Assembly (NCBI GenBank): GCA_903916205.1
Contig: CAIWVX010000059.1
Span: 1-18,111 of the forward strand
Direction of reading: 5' to 3'
From: an uncultured beta proteobacterium
GTDB taxonomy: Bacteria; Pseudomonadota; Gammaproteobacteria; Burkholderiales; Rhodocyclaceae
DNA length: 18,111 nt
Below the pieces are notes generated by a model that made no database searches, was not told the DNA's origin, and was given only the letters and a program-made list of their open reading frames with translations. Shown piece by piece: positions 1-8,673 of the stretch. Position numbers and translations under genes: made by a program. Numbering within the stretch: the first letter of the stretch is position 1; each line of letters begins with the position of its first letter.

Positions 1-900
<900 letters not shown>

Positions 901-917
901 TTAGAAGCGGATGAATG

Positions 918-934
918 TTACATGACAATCCTCC
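918..934 (-). promoter_or_regulatory. Shine-Dalgarno plus AUG-UAA start-stop upstream of ilvC
   Basis: On the minus strand in the ilvH-ilvC gap, a consensus GGAGG (930-934) lies 6 bases before an ATG (921-923) that is followed at once by TAA (918-920). This is a one-codon reading frame with ideal ribosome-binding geometry, about 54 bases before the ilvC ATG. What is seen is the motif; a role in ribosome loading or in tuning ilvC translation is inference. It could also be the relic of a longer frame or a coincidence. Confidence 0.3.
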
Positions 935-956
935 GCTCTTGACCTGATGGGCGTTA

Positions 957-1448
957 CTAAACTTTCAACATTCGGTCGCCACGACCAATGCCGCTAACGC
1001 CGGTTCGAACGGTTTCAAGGATTAAATCCGAATCGACTCCCTGAATAAAGGAATCAAGTTTGGAACTGCTACCGGTCAATTCGATGACATAGGTCGACTC
1101 GGTCACGTCAATGATGCGCCCACGAAAGATATCCGCCATGCGCTTCATTTCCTCGCGATCCTTGCCTGTGGCCCGAACCTTGATCAACATCAGTTCGCGC
1201 TCGATATGCGCGGCCTCAGAGAGATCAATGACCTTGATGACATCGATCAATTTGTTCAGTTGCTTAGTAATCTGTTCGATCACTTCATCGCTGCCCCGAG
1301 TCACGATGGTCAGGCGTGACAGTGACATGTCTTCAGTCGGTGCCACGGTTAGCGTTTCGATATTATAGCCACGGGCCGAGAACAGGCCCGCCACCCGAGA
1401 AAGCGCTCCGGCTTCGTTTTCAAGCAAAAGAGAAATAATGTGTCGCAT
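957..1448 (-). CDS. ilvH: acetolactate synthase small (regulatory) subunit
   Basis: Regulatory subunit of acetohydroxyacid synthase. In this family it binds the catalytic subunit, raises its activity and gives feedback inhibition by valine. The 163 residues match the usual length. The N-terminal ACT domain is plain (MRHIISLLLENEAGALSRVAGLF, then RGYNIETLTV, residues ~1-35, and LSRLTIVTRG), followed by the C-terminal small-subunit domain with LMLIKVRA and VIELTGSSSKLDSFI. It starts 12 bases after the large-subunit stop, so the two are almost certainly made from one message in matched amounts. The first ATG fits the conserved N-terminus of the family. No oddities were seen. Confidence 0.97.
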   Translation of the reverse strand: MRHIISLLLENEAGALSRVAGLFSARGYNIETLTVAPTEDMSLSRLTIVTRGSDEVIEQITKQLNKLIDVIKVIDLSEAAHIERELMLIKVRATGKDREEMKRMADIFRGRIIDVTESTYVIELTGSSSKLDSFIQGVDSDLILETVRTGVSGIGRGDRMLKV

Positions 1449-1460
1449 TGTGTGGACTCC

Positions 1461-3164
1461 TTAGCGTTCTTCGTCGGCCAGAACCATGTCTGACAGGCCT
1501 TTGCCGGCAGCGACCATCGGGAATACATTGGCTTCCCGAGTGGTGCGGATGTCAAGGAAGACTAGATCGTCCTTGTGGTCGACAAAGGCTTTCCTGAGTG
1601 CCGGTTCGACATCCTCTGGCTTATCAACACGAATGCCGACGTGACCGTAGGCTTCAGCCAGTTTAACGAAGTCCGGCAGCGAATCCATGTAAGTGTGGGA
1701 ATAACGACGGTCGTAGAACATTTCTTGCCACTGGCGAACCATGCCCAGATAGCGGTTATTGAGGTTGATGATTTTAATCGGCATACCAAATTGCTTGGCT
1801 GTTGAGAGTTCTTGAATGTTCATCTGAATCGAACCATCACCGGTAACGCAAGCAATTTGGCGATCAGGATTAGCCAGTGCGGCACCCATAGCATACGGCA
1901 ACCCTACGCCCATCGTGCCGAGGCCACCTGAGTTCAGCCAACGCCGTGGCTGGTCGAACTTGTAGTATTGCGCTGCCCACATTTGGTGCTGACCAACATC
2001 AGACGTCACGATGGCATTGCCTCCGGTAACCTCCCACAGCTTTTCAATGACGAACTGCGGCATGATTTCCTTGCCCATCGAATACTTCATGCACTGCTTG
2101 CTTTGCCAGCCGCCGATTTGCTTCCACCAGTCGGCAATATTCGTCTTACCCTGTTCGGCTTCAAGTAGTTGGATCATTTCTTCAAGCACGTCGGCCACAT
2201 TGCCAACAATGGGCACGTCGACACGAACGCGTTTGGAAATTGATGAAGGATCAATATCCACATGAATAATTTTGCGTGGAATGGAGCAGAAGTCTTCCGG
2301 GTTTCCGATCACGCGGTCATCAAAACGCGTACCGATTGCTAGGAGGACATCACAATGCTGCATCGCCATATTGGCTTCGACCGTGCCATGCATCCCCGGC
2401 ATACCAAGAAACTGAGCGTCCGTTGCCGGATAAGCACCCAGCCCCATTAAGGTATTGGTAATCGGAAAACCGAGACGACGGGTTAGTGTGGTCAGTTGCT
2501 CGGCGGCATTTGAGAGGATAACGCCGCCGCCGGTGTAAATCATCGGTCGCTTGGCCCCGAGCAGCAGATTGACGGCTTTTTTGATTTGGCCGGAATGCCC
2601 CTTGATGATCGGGTTATACGAGCGCATCTGGATCTCTGCCGGATATTCAAACTTGCACTTAGCCGCCGTAATATCTTTGGGAATATCGACCACCACCGGC
2701 CCTGGACGACCCGTACTGGCAATATAAAAAGCTTTTTTGAGGGTTATTGCAAGATCGCGAACATCCTTGACCAGGAAGTTGTGCTTCACACAGTGACGGG
2801 TAATCCCAACCGTATCGCACTCCTGAAAAGCGTCCTGGCCGATATAGAAGGTCGGCACCTGACCGGTAAGAACCACCAAGGGAATCGAATCCATATAAGC
2901 CGTCGCAATGCCGGTTACGGCATTCGTCGCGCCTGGTCCCGAGGTCACCAAGGCTACCCCAACGCGCTTCGAGGAACGCGCCAAGCCGTCAGCCGCATGT
3001 ACCGCCGCCTGCTCGTGACGAACCAGAATATGCTTGATCTGATCCTGCTTGAAAAGCTCGTCATAAATGTGGAGAACCGACCCGCCAGGATAGCCGAATA
3101 CGTATTCGACCTTTTCTTCCTGCAAGCACCTGATTACAATCTCAGCACCGGTCATCATCGTCAT
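1461..3164 (-). CDS. ilvB: acetolactate synthase large (catalytic) subunit
   Basis: Thiamine-diphosphate enzyme that condenses two pyruvates, or pyruvate and 2-oxobutyrate, at the entry to branched-chain amino acid synthesis. The 567 residues match the family length. Visible: YVFGYPGG (21-28), the cofactor-activating glutamate E51 in VRHEQAAVHAADG, the SGPGATN loop (75-81), the central FAD-associated domain, and the TDP/Mg motif GDGSIQMN ending in NLNN (442-470). The first ATG at 3164 has AGGG about 8 bases upstream; an ATG two codons further in (3158) is an alternative. It heads the ilvBHC operon and is divergent from the sigma factor gene. The symbol ilvI would serve as well as ilvB; sequence alone does not separate the isozyme names. 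Confidence 0.97.
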   Translation of the reverse strand: MTMMTGAEIVIRCLQEEKVEYVFGYPGGSVLHIYDELFKQDQIKHILVRHEQAAVHAADGLARSSKRVGVALVTSGPGATNAVTGIATAYMDSIPLVVLTGQVPTFYIGQDAFQECDTVGITRHCVKHNFLVKDVRDLAITLKKAFYIASTGRPGPVVVDIPKDITAAKCKFEYPAEIQMRSYNPIIKGHSGQIKKAVNLLLGAKRPMIYTGGGVILSNAAEQLTTLTRRLGFPITNTLMGLGAYPATDAQFLGMPGMHGTVEANMAMQHCDVLLAIGTRFDDRVIGNPEDFCSIPRKIIHVDIDPSSISKRVRVDVPIVGNVADVLEEMIQLLEAEQGKTNIADWWKQIGGWQSKQCMKYSMGKEIMPQFVIEKLWEVTGGNAIVTSDVGQHQMWAAQYYKFDQPRRWLNSGGLGTMGVGLPYAMGAALANPDRQIACVTGDGSIQMNIQELSTAKQFGMPIKIINLNNRYLGMVRQWQEMFYDRRYSHTYMDSLPDFVKLAEAYGHVGIRVDKPEDVEPALRKAFVDHKDDLVFLDIRTTREANVFPMVAAGKGLSDMVLADEER

Positions 3165-3195
3165 TGCCGTCGCCCTATTATTTAAGTATTAAAAA

Positions 3196-3231
3196 GCGTG
3201 TTACGTTAAAGCTTAGACCTCAATTGGTCAA
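3196..3231 (-). promoter_or_regulatory. candidate sigma-70 promoter of the ilv operon
   Basis: On the minus strand TTGACC (3226-3231) resembles a -35 box, and 17 bases on there is TAACGT (3203-3208), a poor -10 box. Transcription would start near 3196, leaving a leader of about 30 bases before ilvB. The leader is too short for a classical peptide attenuator. On the plus strand TATACC (3248-3253) could be read as a -10 box for the sigma gene, but it would place the start downstream of that gene's Shine-Dalgarno, so I do not favour it. Confidence 0.3.
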
Positions 3232-3253
3232 GACTTCTCACTGCAAATATACC

Positions 3254-3269
3254 AAGGATTCAGATTCTG
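3254..3269 (+). promoter_or_regulatory. ribosome binding site pointing to a CTG start codon
   Basis: AAGGA (3254-3258) sits 8 bases before CTG (3267-3269). The CTG opens the frame whose first residues, read as MASQRELSDF, match the usual beginning of this betaproteobacterial sigma factor family. No ATG, GTG or TTG occurs in frame upstream, and the next ATG (3333) has no properly spaced Shine-Dalgarno and would cut into sigma region 2. Confidence 0.6.
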
Positions 3270-3830
3270 GCTAGCCAACGAGAACTGTCAGATTTTCTCA
3301 TCGCCACCGAGCGACGCGCCTTCAAACAGGCGATGTTCGCCGTGCGCAATGAAGATTCCGCGCTGGATATTGTGCAGGATTCGATGATGAAACTCGCCGA
3401 AAAATACGGTGACCGCCCGAAAGAAGAACTGCCGATGCTTTTTCAGCGCATCATCCAAAACACGATTCGCGACTTTTACCGGCGGAGCAAAGTTCGTTCG
3501 CTATGGACAACACTTCTCTCGTCTTTTTCATCCGGCGATGAGGATGAGCACGATCCGCTGGAGACGATTGCGATTGAATCAGGAACTTACACCCCCAATA
3601 CCCCGGACGGACAACTTCTTCAATCCCAACTACTTGAGATCATTGAAGAAGAAATAAAATCTCTTCCGGCACGTCAACGCCAAGCCTTCCTCATGCGTTA
3701 CTGGGAAGACATCGACGTTGCGGAGACGGCCGCTGCAATGGGCTGTTCACAAGGCAGCGTAAAAACACACTGCTCGCGTGCCACGCACACGCTAGCCGTG
3801 GCATTAAAAGCAAAAGGAATTACCCTATGA
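3267..3830 (+). CDS. ECF-like RNA polymerase sigma factor (CTG start proposed)
   Basis: Sigma-70 family alternative sigma factor, about 187 residues from the proposed CTG start. Region 2 runs over residues ~8-75 (ERRAFKQAMFAVRNEDSALDIVQDSMMKLAEKYGD, then MLFQRIIQNTIRDFYRR, the -10 recognition and melting part). An acidic linker follows (SSGDEDEHDPLE). Region 4 at ~130-180 carries SLPARQRQAFLMRYWEDIDV and the helix-turn-helix VAETAAAMGCSQGSVKTH. If the ATG at 3333 were the start the protein would be 165 residues and lack the first helix of region 2. The stop overlaps the ATG of the next gene (ATGA), implying translational coupling with the DUF3619 protein, a pattern common for sigma factors and their regulators. 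The regulon and inducing signal are not visible in the sequence. Confidence 0.9.
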   Translation: MASQRELSDFLIATERRAFKQAMFAVRNEDSALDIVQDSMMKLAEKYGDRPKEELPMLFQRIIQNTIRDFYRRSKVRSLWTTLLSSFSSGDEDEHDPLETIAIESGTYTPNTPDGQLLQSQLLEIIEEEIKSLPARQRQAFLMRYWEDIDVAETAAAMGCSQGSVKTHCSRATHTLAVALKAKGITL

Positions 3831-4204
3831 ACGAACTTCAATTCGCACACAAAATCAGACAACAGCTCAACAGTGGGCTTTATCTTCTGCGCCCGGAAAT
3901 TACCCGCCGTCTGGTTACCGCCAGAATGAGTGCAATGGCCTGCCAGAAAACGGCAGTAAGCCAGTCTGTGCTGGCCACTACCGGAAGTTTTGTTCAGATA
4001 CCCTTTAAAAACCTGCGCTTCAAGCAGATTCTTGTTTCGCTTGTTTTGCTACTCTGCGTGGTAACAGGCGTTTTCTGGATGGCTGATAGTCGTATCGCCG
4101 AACTAAGCGCCATAGACAGTGCCTTACTCGCGGATGAATTACCCATTGGTGCATTTACCGACAAAGGCTTTGATGCATGGTTAAAACGCGCTTCTTCGGA
4201 GTAA
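3827..4204 (+). CDS. DUF3619 family membrane protein, possible sigma regulator
   Basis: Protein of 125 residues resembling the DUF3619 family. A charged N-terminal part (ELQFAHKIRQQLNSGL, residues 3-18) precedes one membrane segment (ILVSLVLLLCVVTGVFWMA, ~68-86) and a short outer tail with the family-like LLADELPIGAFTDKGFDAWLK ending. The architecture of a cytoplasmic N-terminus and a single membrane helix, with a 4-base overlap with the sigma factor gene, is what an anti-sigma factor would show. No zinc-binding HxxxCxxC motif of the classical ZAS anti-sigma domain is present, so this role is inference from context. The start is fixed by the ATGA overlap. Confidence 0.85.
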   Translation: MNELQFAHKIRQQLNSGLYLLRPEITRRLVTARMSAMACQKTAVSQSVLATTGSFVQIPFKNLRFKQILVSLVLLLCVVTGVFWMADSRIAELSAIDSALLADELPIGAFTDKGFDAWLKRASSE

Positions 4205-4776
4205 TTCTTAGTCTTATTCTGGCGACTACGGGCTGGGCGGCAACGACCAGCCCGTCACTCATTGCAACGCCACCTCAGCCCAAGTGGAGCGAATTAACAG
4301 TCGCTCAAAAAATTGTTCTTGCGCCCTTGAGCGATGACTGGGATTCGCTGGAAAACCATCGGCAAAAAAAATGGCTGACCATCGTGACAATCTTCCCCTC
4401 ACTGGCCCCTGAAGAGCAACGCAGAATTCAAGGACAAATGCAGGAATGGGATAAGTTAACGGTTGAGCAACGGCAACAGGCCCGCCAAAACTTTAAAGCG
4501 GCAAGCCAGCTTCCAGAAGAAAAAAAGCAGGAACTTAAACAAAAATGGGAAGAATATTCCAGTCTTCCTGACGCGGAAAAAGAAAAACTTAAGCAACAGG
4601 CTTTGAGCAAACCTGTTCCGAAACCAGGTCGGCCCACAGTGGCTATTCCCATACTTCCGGTTGCGCCATCGACAGTCACATCAACTGCCGCTATAGCGAC
4701 TCAGCCGACTACTGAACCTGCAACATCACCATCGGTAGCGGTTCCAGTAACTGCAGATACGCCAGCCAAACCTTAA
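4177..4776 (+). CDS. DUF3106 family secreted protein
   Basis: Protein of 199 residues whose start overlaps the preceding gene by 28 bases in another frame. A signal peptide is clear (VKTRFFGVILSLILATTGWAA, cleavage near 22), pointing to export. Residues ~35-140 carry the DUF3106 repeat-like helices built on LAPLSDDWDSLENHRQKKWL, APEEQRRIQGQMQEWDKLT and LPEEKKQELKQKWEEYSSLP, rich in E, Q, K and W and likely a helical bundle related to periplasmic stress-type repeats. The last ~55 residues are a low-complexity Pro/Ala/Thr/Val tail. Function is unknown; the operon links it to the sigma factor, so it may be a sensor or a target of that pathway. An RDD-family membrane gene often follows in related genomes and is absent here. 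Confidence 0.85.
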   Translation: MVKTRFFGVILSLILATTGWAATTSPSLIATPPQPKWSELTVAQKIVLAPLSDDWDSLENHRQKKWLTIVTIFPSLAPEEQRRIQGQMQEWDKLTVEQRQQARQNFKAASQLPEEKKQELKQKWEEYSSLPDAEKEKLKQQALSKPVPKPGRPTVAIPILPVAPSTVTSTAAIATQPTTEPATSPSVAVPVTADTPAKP

Positions 4777-4865
4777 GCTGTCTGTTTATCGGGTTATCAC
4801 TCTTACCGAACAGCCCCCTCCTCTTACTGGCTCAATTCGCGGTGCCATGCTCACTCAGGTTTTTC

Positions 4866-5131
4866 CTAGTGTTTAGCGAATGACGGCCAGATTGCCAGAT
4901 CATAGATAAGTTTAAAAACACCGCAGACGACTAACGGGGCGGCTAGCCAGTTAGAGGCAAATAGCGCCACGCCAAGCGTTGGGCTTATCACGAAGCTAGG
5001 CTGCGTGGTACGGCGGTGAAACTCGCAGCAGCGGCCCGCTCTCCCGGCGTGACAACACGCATGACAAAAGCACTGCGCGTTGGAACGTCCATTTACGAAA
5101 GCAATGCCCTAACAAATAACAAGGCAACCGC
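4866..5131 (-). pseudogene. decayed C-terminal part of an MFS transporter gene
   Basis: Translating the minus strand gives AVALLFVRALLS, stop, MDVPTRSAFVMRVVTPGERAAAASFTAVPRSLAS, then after a one-base frame change ISPTLGVALFASNWLAAPLVVCGVFKLIYDLAIWPSFAKH and a TAG at 4866-4868. This is the familiar last quarter of major facilitator superfamily permeases of the type with a MDVPTR...V.P.ERAAAAS..AVPRSLA..SP signature. A TAA stands at 5093-5095 where the family usually has CAA (Gln), and the frame breaks near 4988-4992. The upstream two-thirds of the gene are not recognisable. It is a relic with at least two disabling lesions, not an expressed gene. Sequencing error could explain one lesion but not the missing N-terminal part. 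Confidence 0.8.
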
Positions 5132-5483
5132 TCATACCTCATTGGACAATGTTGTAACTTGACACACCTATTTGTACATGCGATTTAGTGCATTAAAGTC
5201 GACTTCGATCCGATTAAGACCATCCAGTTATCAAAAATCCCATTACGAGTAGTGTTCGCAAAATCTTTTCTTTGCGCACGCAAAACACCCTCATACCTCA
5301 ACCTTGGGCAACCGCGTTCGCAAACCGCTGGTTTGCCAAACCTACGAATAGGCTGGATTCTGATCAAGCCCGGAATGACCGGAAATTAAAGGATTAGCGG
5401 TAGAACAAATTGACCGTGAGCACGAACCGGGCGAAATCCCCATCCTAGTCAAAATCCGTTAAAATTCACGCTCTTATACGGCA
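5132..5483. other. gene-free stretch beside the MFS relic
   Basis: No convincing coding sequence was found on either strand; the one open frame of 60 codons on the minus strand (5185-5367) has no family-like motif or ribosome binding site. The stretch may hold further, unrecognisable remains of the MFS gene. It contains a small perfect hairpin (5320-5336) and ends with the leader of the pteridine reductase gene. Confidence 0.5.
5320..5336. repeat. perfect 7-bp inverted repeat (hairpin)
   Basis: GCAAACC (5320-5326), the loop GCT, then GGTTTGC (5330-5336) form a perfect stem. There is no T-run on either side, so it does not look like an intrinsic terminator. It could be an operator half-site pair or chance in decaying DNA. 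Confidence 0.3.
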
Positions 5484-5504
5484 ATGAAATTTCAGGAGTT
5501 GGTG

Positions 5505-6257
5505 GTGATTGGCAAAACAGTTCTGGTAACCGGAGCCGCAAAGCGCGTGGGTTGCGCCATTGCGCGTGAATTACACCGGGCGGGGGCCAATGTCCTGATT
5601 CATTATCACACCGCCGGGGCGGATGCCGAAGCCATAGCGACTGAGTTAAATGCACTCCGCCCCCGCTCGGCCCTGTGTCTGCAAGCGGATTTGCGGGACA
5701 TCTCCGCCGTGTCGGTTTTGGTGAAAAATACCGTTGATTATTTTGGTCGCCTGGATGCGCTCGTCAATAATGCCTCGACTTTTTTTGCCACGCCCCTTGG
5801 ATTGATTGATCAGGCGGTTTGGGATGATCTGATGGGTAGCAACCTGAAAGCGCCTTTGTTTCTGACTCAAGCCGCCGCGCCGTATTTGAAGCGAGCGCAT
5901 GGGGCGGTGGTTAATATCACCGATATCCACGCCGAGCGTCCGTTGGCGGGGTATTCGCTCTATTGCGCCGCCAAGGCCGGATTATTAGGGCTGACGCGGG
6001 CGTTAGCGATTGATTTAGCGCCAGAGGTGCGGGTCAATGCTGTTGCACCGGGTCTGATTTTATGGCCTGAGAATACGCTTTGTAGTGGGGGCTTAACCCA
6101 GGAAGAAACGCGTGAGAAAGTTGTTGCGCATACCTTGCTTAAACAGGAAGGCAAGCCTCACGATATTGCCCGGACTGTTCGCTTTTTACTGAGCGATGCC
6201 CCCTACATTACGGGGCAGGTCATTAATGTTGATGGCGGGCGTACGGCGCATTTATAA
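5505..6257 (+). CDS. pteridine reductase, FolM/PTR1-like short-chain dehydrogenase
   Basis: NADPH-dependent reductase of the short-chain dehydrogenase family, likely acting on dihydropterins or dihydrofolate. From the GTG at 5505 it has 250 residues. The nucleotide motif TGAAKRVG fits the TGX3RXG pattern that marks the PTR1/FolM group. NNAS (88-91) is present. The catalytic set reads D140, Y153, K157 ([19 protein letters not shown]): an Asp replaces the usual Ser and lies 13 residues before the Tyr, as in PTR1 (Asp181, Tyr194, Lys198). [10 protein letters not shown] closes the fold. I prefer GTG 5505 because CAGGAG lies 6 bases before it, whereas the ATG at 5484 has no Shine-Dalgarno; the longer form would be 257 residues. 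ttcA follows after 46 bases. Confidence 0.85.
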   Translation: MIGKTVLVTGAAKRVGCAIARELHRAGANVLIHYHTAGADAEAIATELNALRPRSALCLQADLRDISAVSVLVKNTVDYFGRLDALVNNASTFFATPLGLIDQAVWDDLMGSNLKAPLFLTQAAAPYLKRAHGAVVNITDIHAERPLAGYSLYCAAKAGLLGLTRALAIDLAPEVRVNAVAPGLILWPENTLCSGGLTQEETREKVVAHTLLKQEGKPHDIARTVRFLLSDAPYITGQVINVDGGRTAHL

Positions 6258-6303
6258 CGCGCTGCCCGTCGGGGCGTTCTCATCATCTATTTATCGAGGT
6301 CGG

Positions 6304-7191
6304 GTGGAAAACTCAAAGAATCTTCAGCGTTTGAAAAAGCGTATCGAAAGCGGTATGGGCCGGGCGATTGCTGATTTCAACATGATTGAGAATGGCGATA
6401 CGATACTGGTCTGCATTTCAGGTGGCAAAGATTCCTACACCTTGTTGTCGATCCTGATGGCCCTGCAAAAGCGAGCGCCGGTCGATTTTCGGCTGATTGC
6501 CATGAACCTCGATCAGAAGCAGCCGGGCTTCCCGGCTGAGGTGTTACCTGAGTATCTCGCCCGCCTTGGCGTCGAGCATCGCATTGTCGAGCAGGATACG
6601 TATTCGATTGTCAAAGACAAAATTCCTGAGGGTAAGACCACCTGTTCGTTGTGCTCACGTCTTCGCCGTGGCGTCATCTACCGTACCGCCAAGGAACTCG
6701 GTGCTAATAAGATTGCCCTCGGTCATCATCGCGATGACATCGTGCATACCTTGTTTCTCAATTTACTGTTTGGCGGCAAACTTAAGGCCATGCCGCCGAA
6801 GTTGTTGACCGATGACGGTGCGCATGTGGTGATTCGCCCCTTGGCCTATTGCAGCGAAAGTGATATTGCTCGTTATGCCCGAGGGATGAAGTTCCCGATC
6901 ATTCCGTGCAACTTGTGCGGCTCGCAAACTAACCTACAGCGGCAAAAAATCCGAGAGATGATGGCCGATTGGGATCAGCGCTTTCCCGGACGTACCGAAT
7001 CGGTCTTTACGGCGATGCAAAACATTGTCCCGTCGCATCTGGCGGATAATGCGCTTTTTGATTTCAAGGCGTTGCACGTTGGCGATACGCTTGACGGGAT
7101 GGATGGAGGGGATTGTGTTTTTGATGAAAAAGGCCTCACCCCTGCCGCTATCGAAATTCATCCGATTACGGATTTACGCCGTCGGACATAA
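6304..7191 (+). CDS. ttcA: tRNA 2-thiocytidine biosynthesis protein TtcA
   Basis: ATP-dependent enzyme that thiolates cytidine 32 of certain tRNAs to 2-thiocytidine, using an iron-sulfur cluster. From the GTG at 6304 it has 295 residues, the usual size. Visible: the PP-loop [10 protein letters not shown] near residue 40, the two Cys pairs CSLC and CNLC that hold the cluster, and [28 protein letters not shown]. The C-terminal part follows the family down to FDFKALHVG. The frame is open further upstream to an ATG at 6196 inside the pteridine reductase, but those residues are not family-like; GAGG lies just before the GTG. It probably shares a message with the reductase gene in front of it. Confidence 0.93.
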   Translation: MENSKNLQRLKKRIESGMGRAIADFNMIENGDTILVCISGGKDSYTLLSILMALQKRAPVDFRLIAMNLDQKQPGFPAEVLPEYLARLGVEHRIVEQDTYSIVKDKIPEGKTTCSLCSRLRRGVIYRTAKELGANKIALGHHRDDIVHTLFLNLLFGGKLKAMPPKLLTDDGAHVVIRPLAYCSESDIARYARGMKFPIIPCNLCGSQTNLQRQKIREMMADWDQRFPGRTESVFTAMQNIVPSHLADNALFDFKALHVGDTLDGMDGGDCVFDEKGLTPAAIEIHPITDLRRRT

Positions 7192-7287
7192 GGCCACTGA
7201 AGTTTAGACACAGGCCGCTTAGTGCCGCCGGAATTTTCCGAGTGGCGAGTCATAATTATTGTAGCTATCGCCAAGAAGTGTCTGACT

Positions 7288-8049
7288 ATGGATTATTCAC
7301 TGCTATCTGCCATTGCGGGCGCGGCTTTGTTTGCGGGATTCATCGACTCGATCGTCGGAGGCGGTGGCTTGATTCAGATTCCTGCAATATTCACGGTTTT
7401 GCCCCAAGAGCTGCCCGCCACACTTTTTGGCACCAACAAGATTGCCAGTGTTTTTGGTACGTCAAACGCGGCCTGGCGCTATATGCGGCGCGTAAAAATG
7501 CCCTGGCGAACCACCTTGCCGGCGGCGCTCACCGCCTTCATTTTTTCCTATATGGGCGCGATGGCGGTGGCTTGGTTGCCGCGCGAACTATTACGACCAC
7601 TGATTCTTGTCTTACTCGTGGGATCGGCCGCTTATACCTTTTTTCGCAAAGATTTTGGTGCGCTGCATCGACCGCAACATGCCGGTCGAAGTGAATTGCT
7701 TTATGCCTTGATATTAGGTGGAGCGATTGGTTTTTACGATGGATTTTTCGGGCCAGGCACGGGGAGCTTTCTGATTTTTCTGTTTATCCGTTTTTTTGGT
7801 TTCGACTTCCTACACGCTTCGGCGGCATCAAAGGTGGTCAATATCGCCACCAATCTGGCGGCCATTAGTTTTTTCGTACCGAATGGCTTTTATATTCCTT
7901 GGGTCGCCTTAGTCATGGCCATTTTCAACGTGTTGGGATCTATCATCGGCACCCATCTCGCGCTTCGCCACGGCAGCGGATTTGTGCGCAAAGTGTTTCT
8001 GCTCGTCGTCAGTGCGTTGATTGTGAAATTTGCTTGGGATACCTTCTGA
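7288..8049 (+). CDS. TSUP family permease (TauE/SafE type)
   Basis: Inner-membrane protein of the TauE/SafE family (TSUP), whose members export sulfite, sulfoacetate or related organic anions. From the ATG at 7288 it has 253 residues with about eight hydrophobic segments. The two-repeat structure shows in the paired motifs GFIDSIVGGGGLIQIPAI (N-half, residues ~16-33) and GFYDGFFGPGTGSFLIFLFI (C-half), the family hallmark, each followed by NKIASVFGTSNAAW or SKVVNIATNLAAI. An upstream GTG at 7222 is possible but adds non-conserved residues. It follows ttcA after 96 bases and converges on ubiX, with 5 bases between stop codons and no clear terminator. The substrate cannot be read from the sequence. 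Confidence 0.88.
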   Translation: MDYSLLSAIAGAALFAGFIDSIVGGGGLIQIPAIFTVLPQELPATLFGTNKIASVFGTSNAAWRYMRRVKMPWRTTLPAALTAFIFSYMGAMAVAWLPRELLRPLILVLLVGSAAYTFFRKDFGALHRPQHAGRSELLYALILGGAIGFYDGFFGPGTGSFLIFLFIRFFGFDFLHASAASKVVNIATNLAAISFFVPNGFYIPWVALVMAIFNVLGSIIGTHLALRHGSGFVRKVFLLVVSALIVKFAWDTF

Positions 8050-8054
8050 ACGGC

Positions 8055-8672
8055 TCACTCAACTTCAGCCATTTTGCCCCAGCGTGGCATTAAAGCGTGC
8101 GAAACACCGAGTTGATCAAGAATTCGCGCGACAACAAAGTCGACTAAATCATCCACGCTTTGCGGATGATGGTAAAACCCGGGATTCGGTGGAAGAATGA
8201 CCGCCCCCGCACGAGACAAGCGCAACATGTTCTCAAGATGAATCGCCGAAAAAGGCGTTTCTCGCGGCACCAGAATCAACTTGCGACCTTCCTTGAGCAC
8301 GACATCGGCAGCGCGTTCAATCAGATTACTGGCTAATCCTTGGGCAATCGAGGCCAAGCTGCCCATGGTACACGGACAGATCACCATAGCATCGGGTGGA
8401 TTAGAGCCGCTGGCGACGGGAGCAAACCACTCTTCGCGACCATAAACGTTGAGCGTTCCAGGGTGAGCCGAAAATTTTTCACGAAAATAAGCTTGTGCCT
8501 CTGCGGCGCGTGCGGGTAATTCAAGCGCCATTTCTTGTCGAGCGACGATCGATGCAACTTGCGAATAAAGTAGTTGCACATGACTCCCGGATTCCAGCAG
8601 GCAGTCCAGCAGACGTAATCCATAGGGCATACCGGACGCCCCGGTAAAGGCCAGACAAATGGTTTTTGACAT
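8055..8672 (-). CDS. ubiX: flavin prenyltransferase UbiX
   Basis: Joins a dimethylallyl group from dimethylallyl phosphate to reduced FMN, giving prenyl-FMN, the cofactor of UbiD-type decarboxylases such as the one in ubiquinone synthesis. The 205 residues match the family. Visible: the FMN-binding N-terminus [42 protein letters not shown], and [36 protein letters not shown], which includes the conserved phosphate and prenyl site residues. AGAGG precedes the ATG and lies inside the end of the upstream gene, with a single base between that gene's stop and this start. This implies coupling with the Gx-transporter-family protein. No ubiD gene is in the window. Confidence 0.95.
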   Translation of the reverse strand: MSKTICLAFTGASGMPYGLRLLDCLLESGSHVQLLYSQVASIVARQEMALELPARAAEAQAYFREKFSAHPGTLNVYGREEWFAPVASGSNPPDAMVICPCTMGSLASIAQGLASNLIERAADVVLKEGRKLILVPRETPFSAIHLENMLRLSRAGAVILPPNPGFYHHPQSVDDLVDFVVARILDQLGVSHALMPRWGKMAEVE

Positions 8673-8673
8673 G

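Noticed and set aside
2586..3185. Long 199-codon plus-strand frame inside ilvB
   Set aside because: It is antisense to a certain acetolactate synthase gene and arises from its codon pattern; no recognisable domain.
4777..4850. Possible terminator after the DUF3106 gene (GCTGT and ACAGC arms)
   Set aside because: Arms are short, the loop is long and no T-run follows.
5185..5367. 60-codon open frame on the minus strand in the gene-free stretch
   Set aside because: No family-like motif, no Shine-Dalgarno, and composition like random DNA.
6196..6303. Longer TtcA start at the ATG inside the pteridine reductase gene
   Set aside because: The 36 extra residues are not family-like, and the GTG at 6304 gives the usual length.
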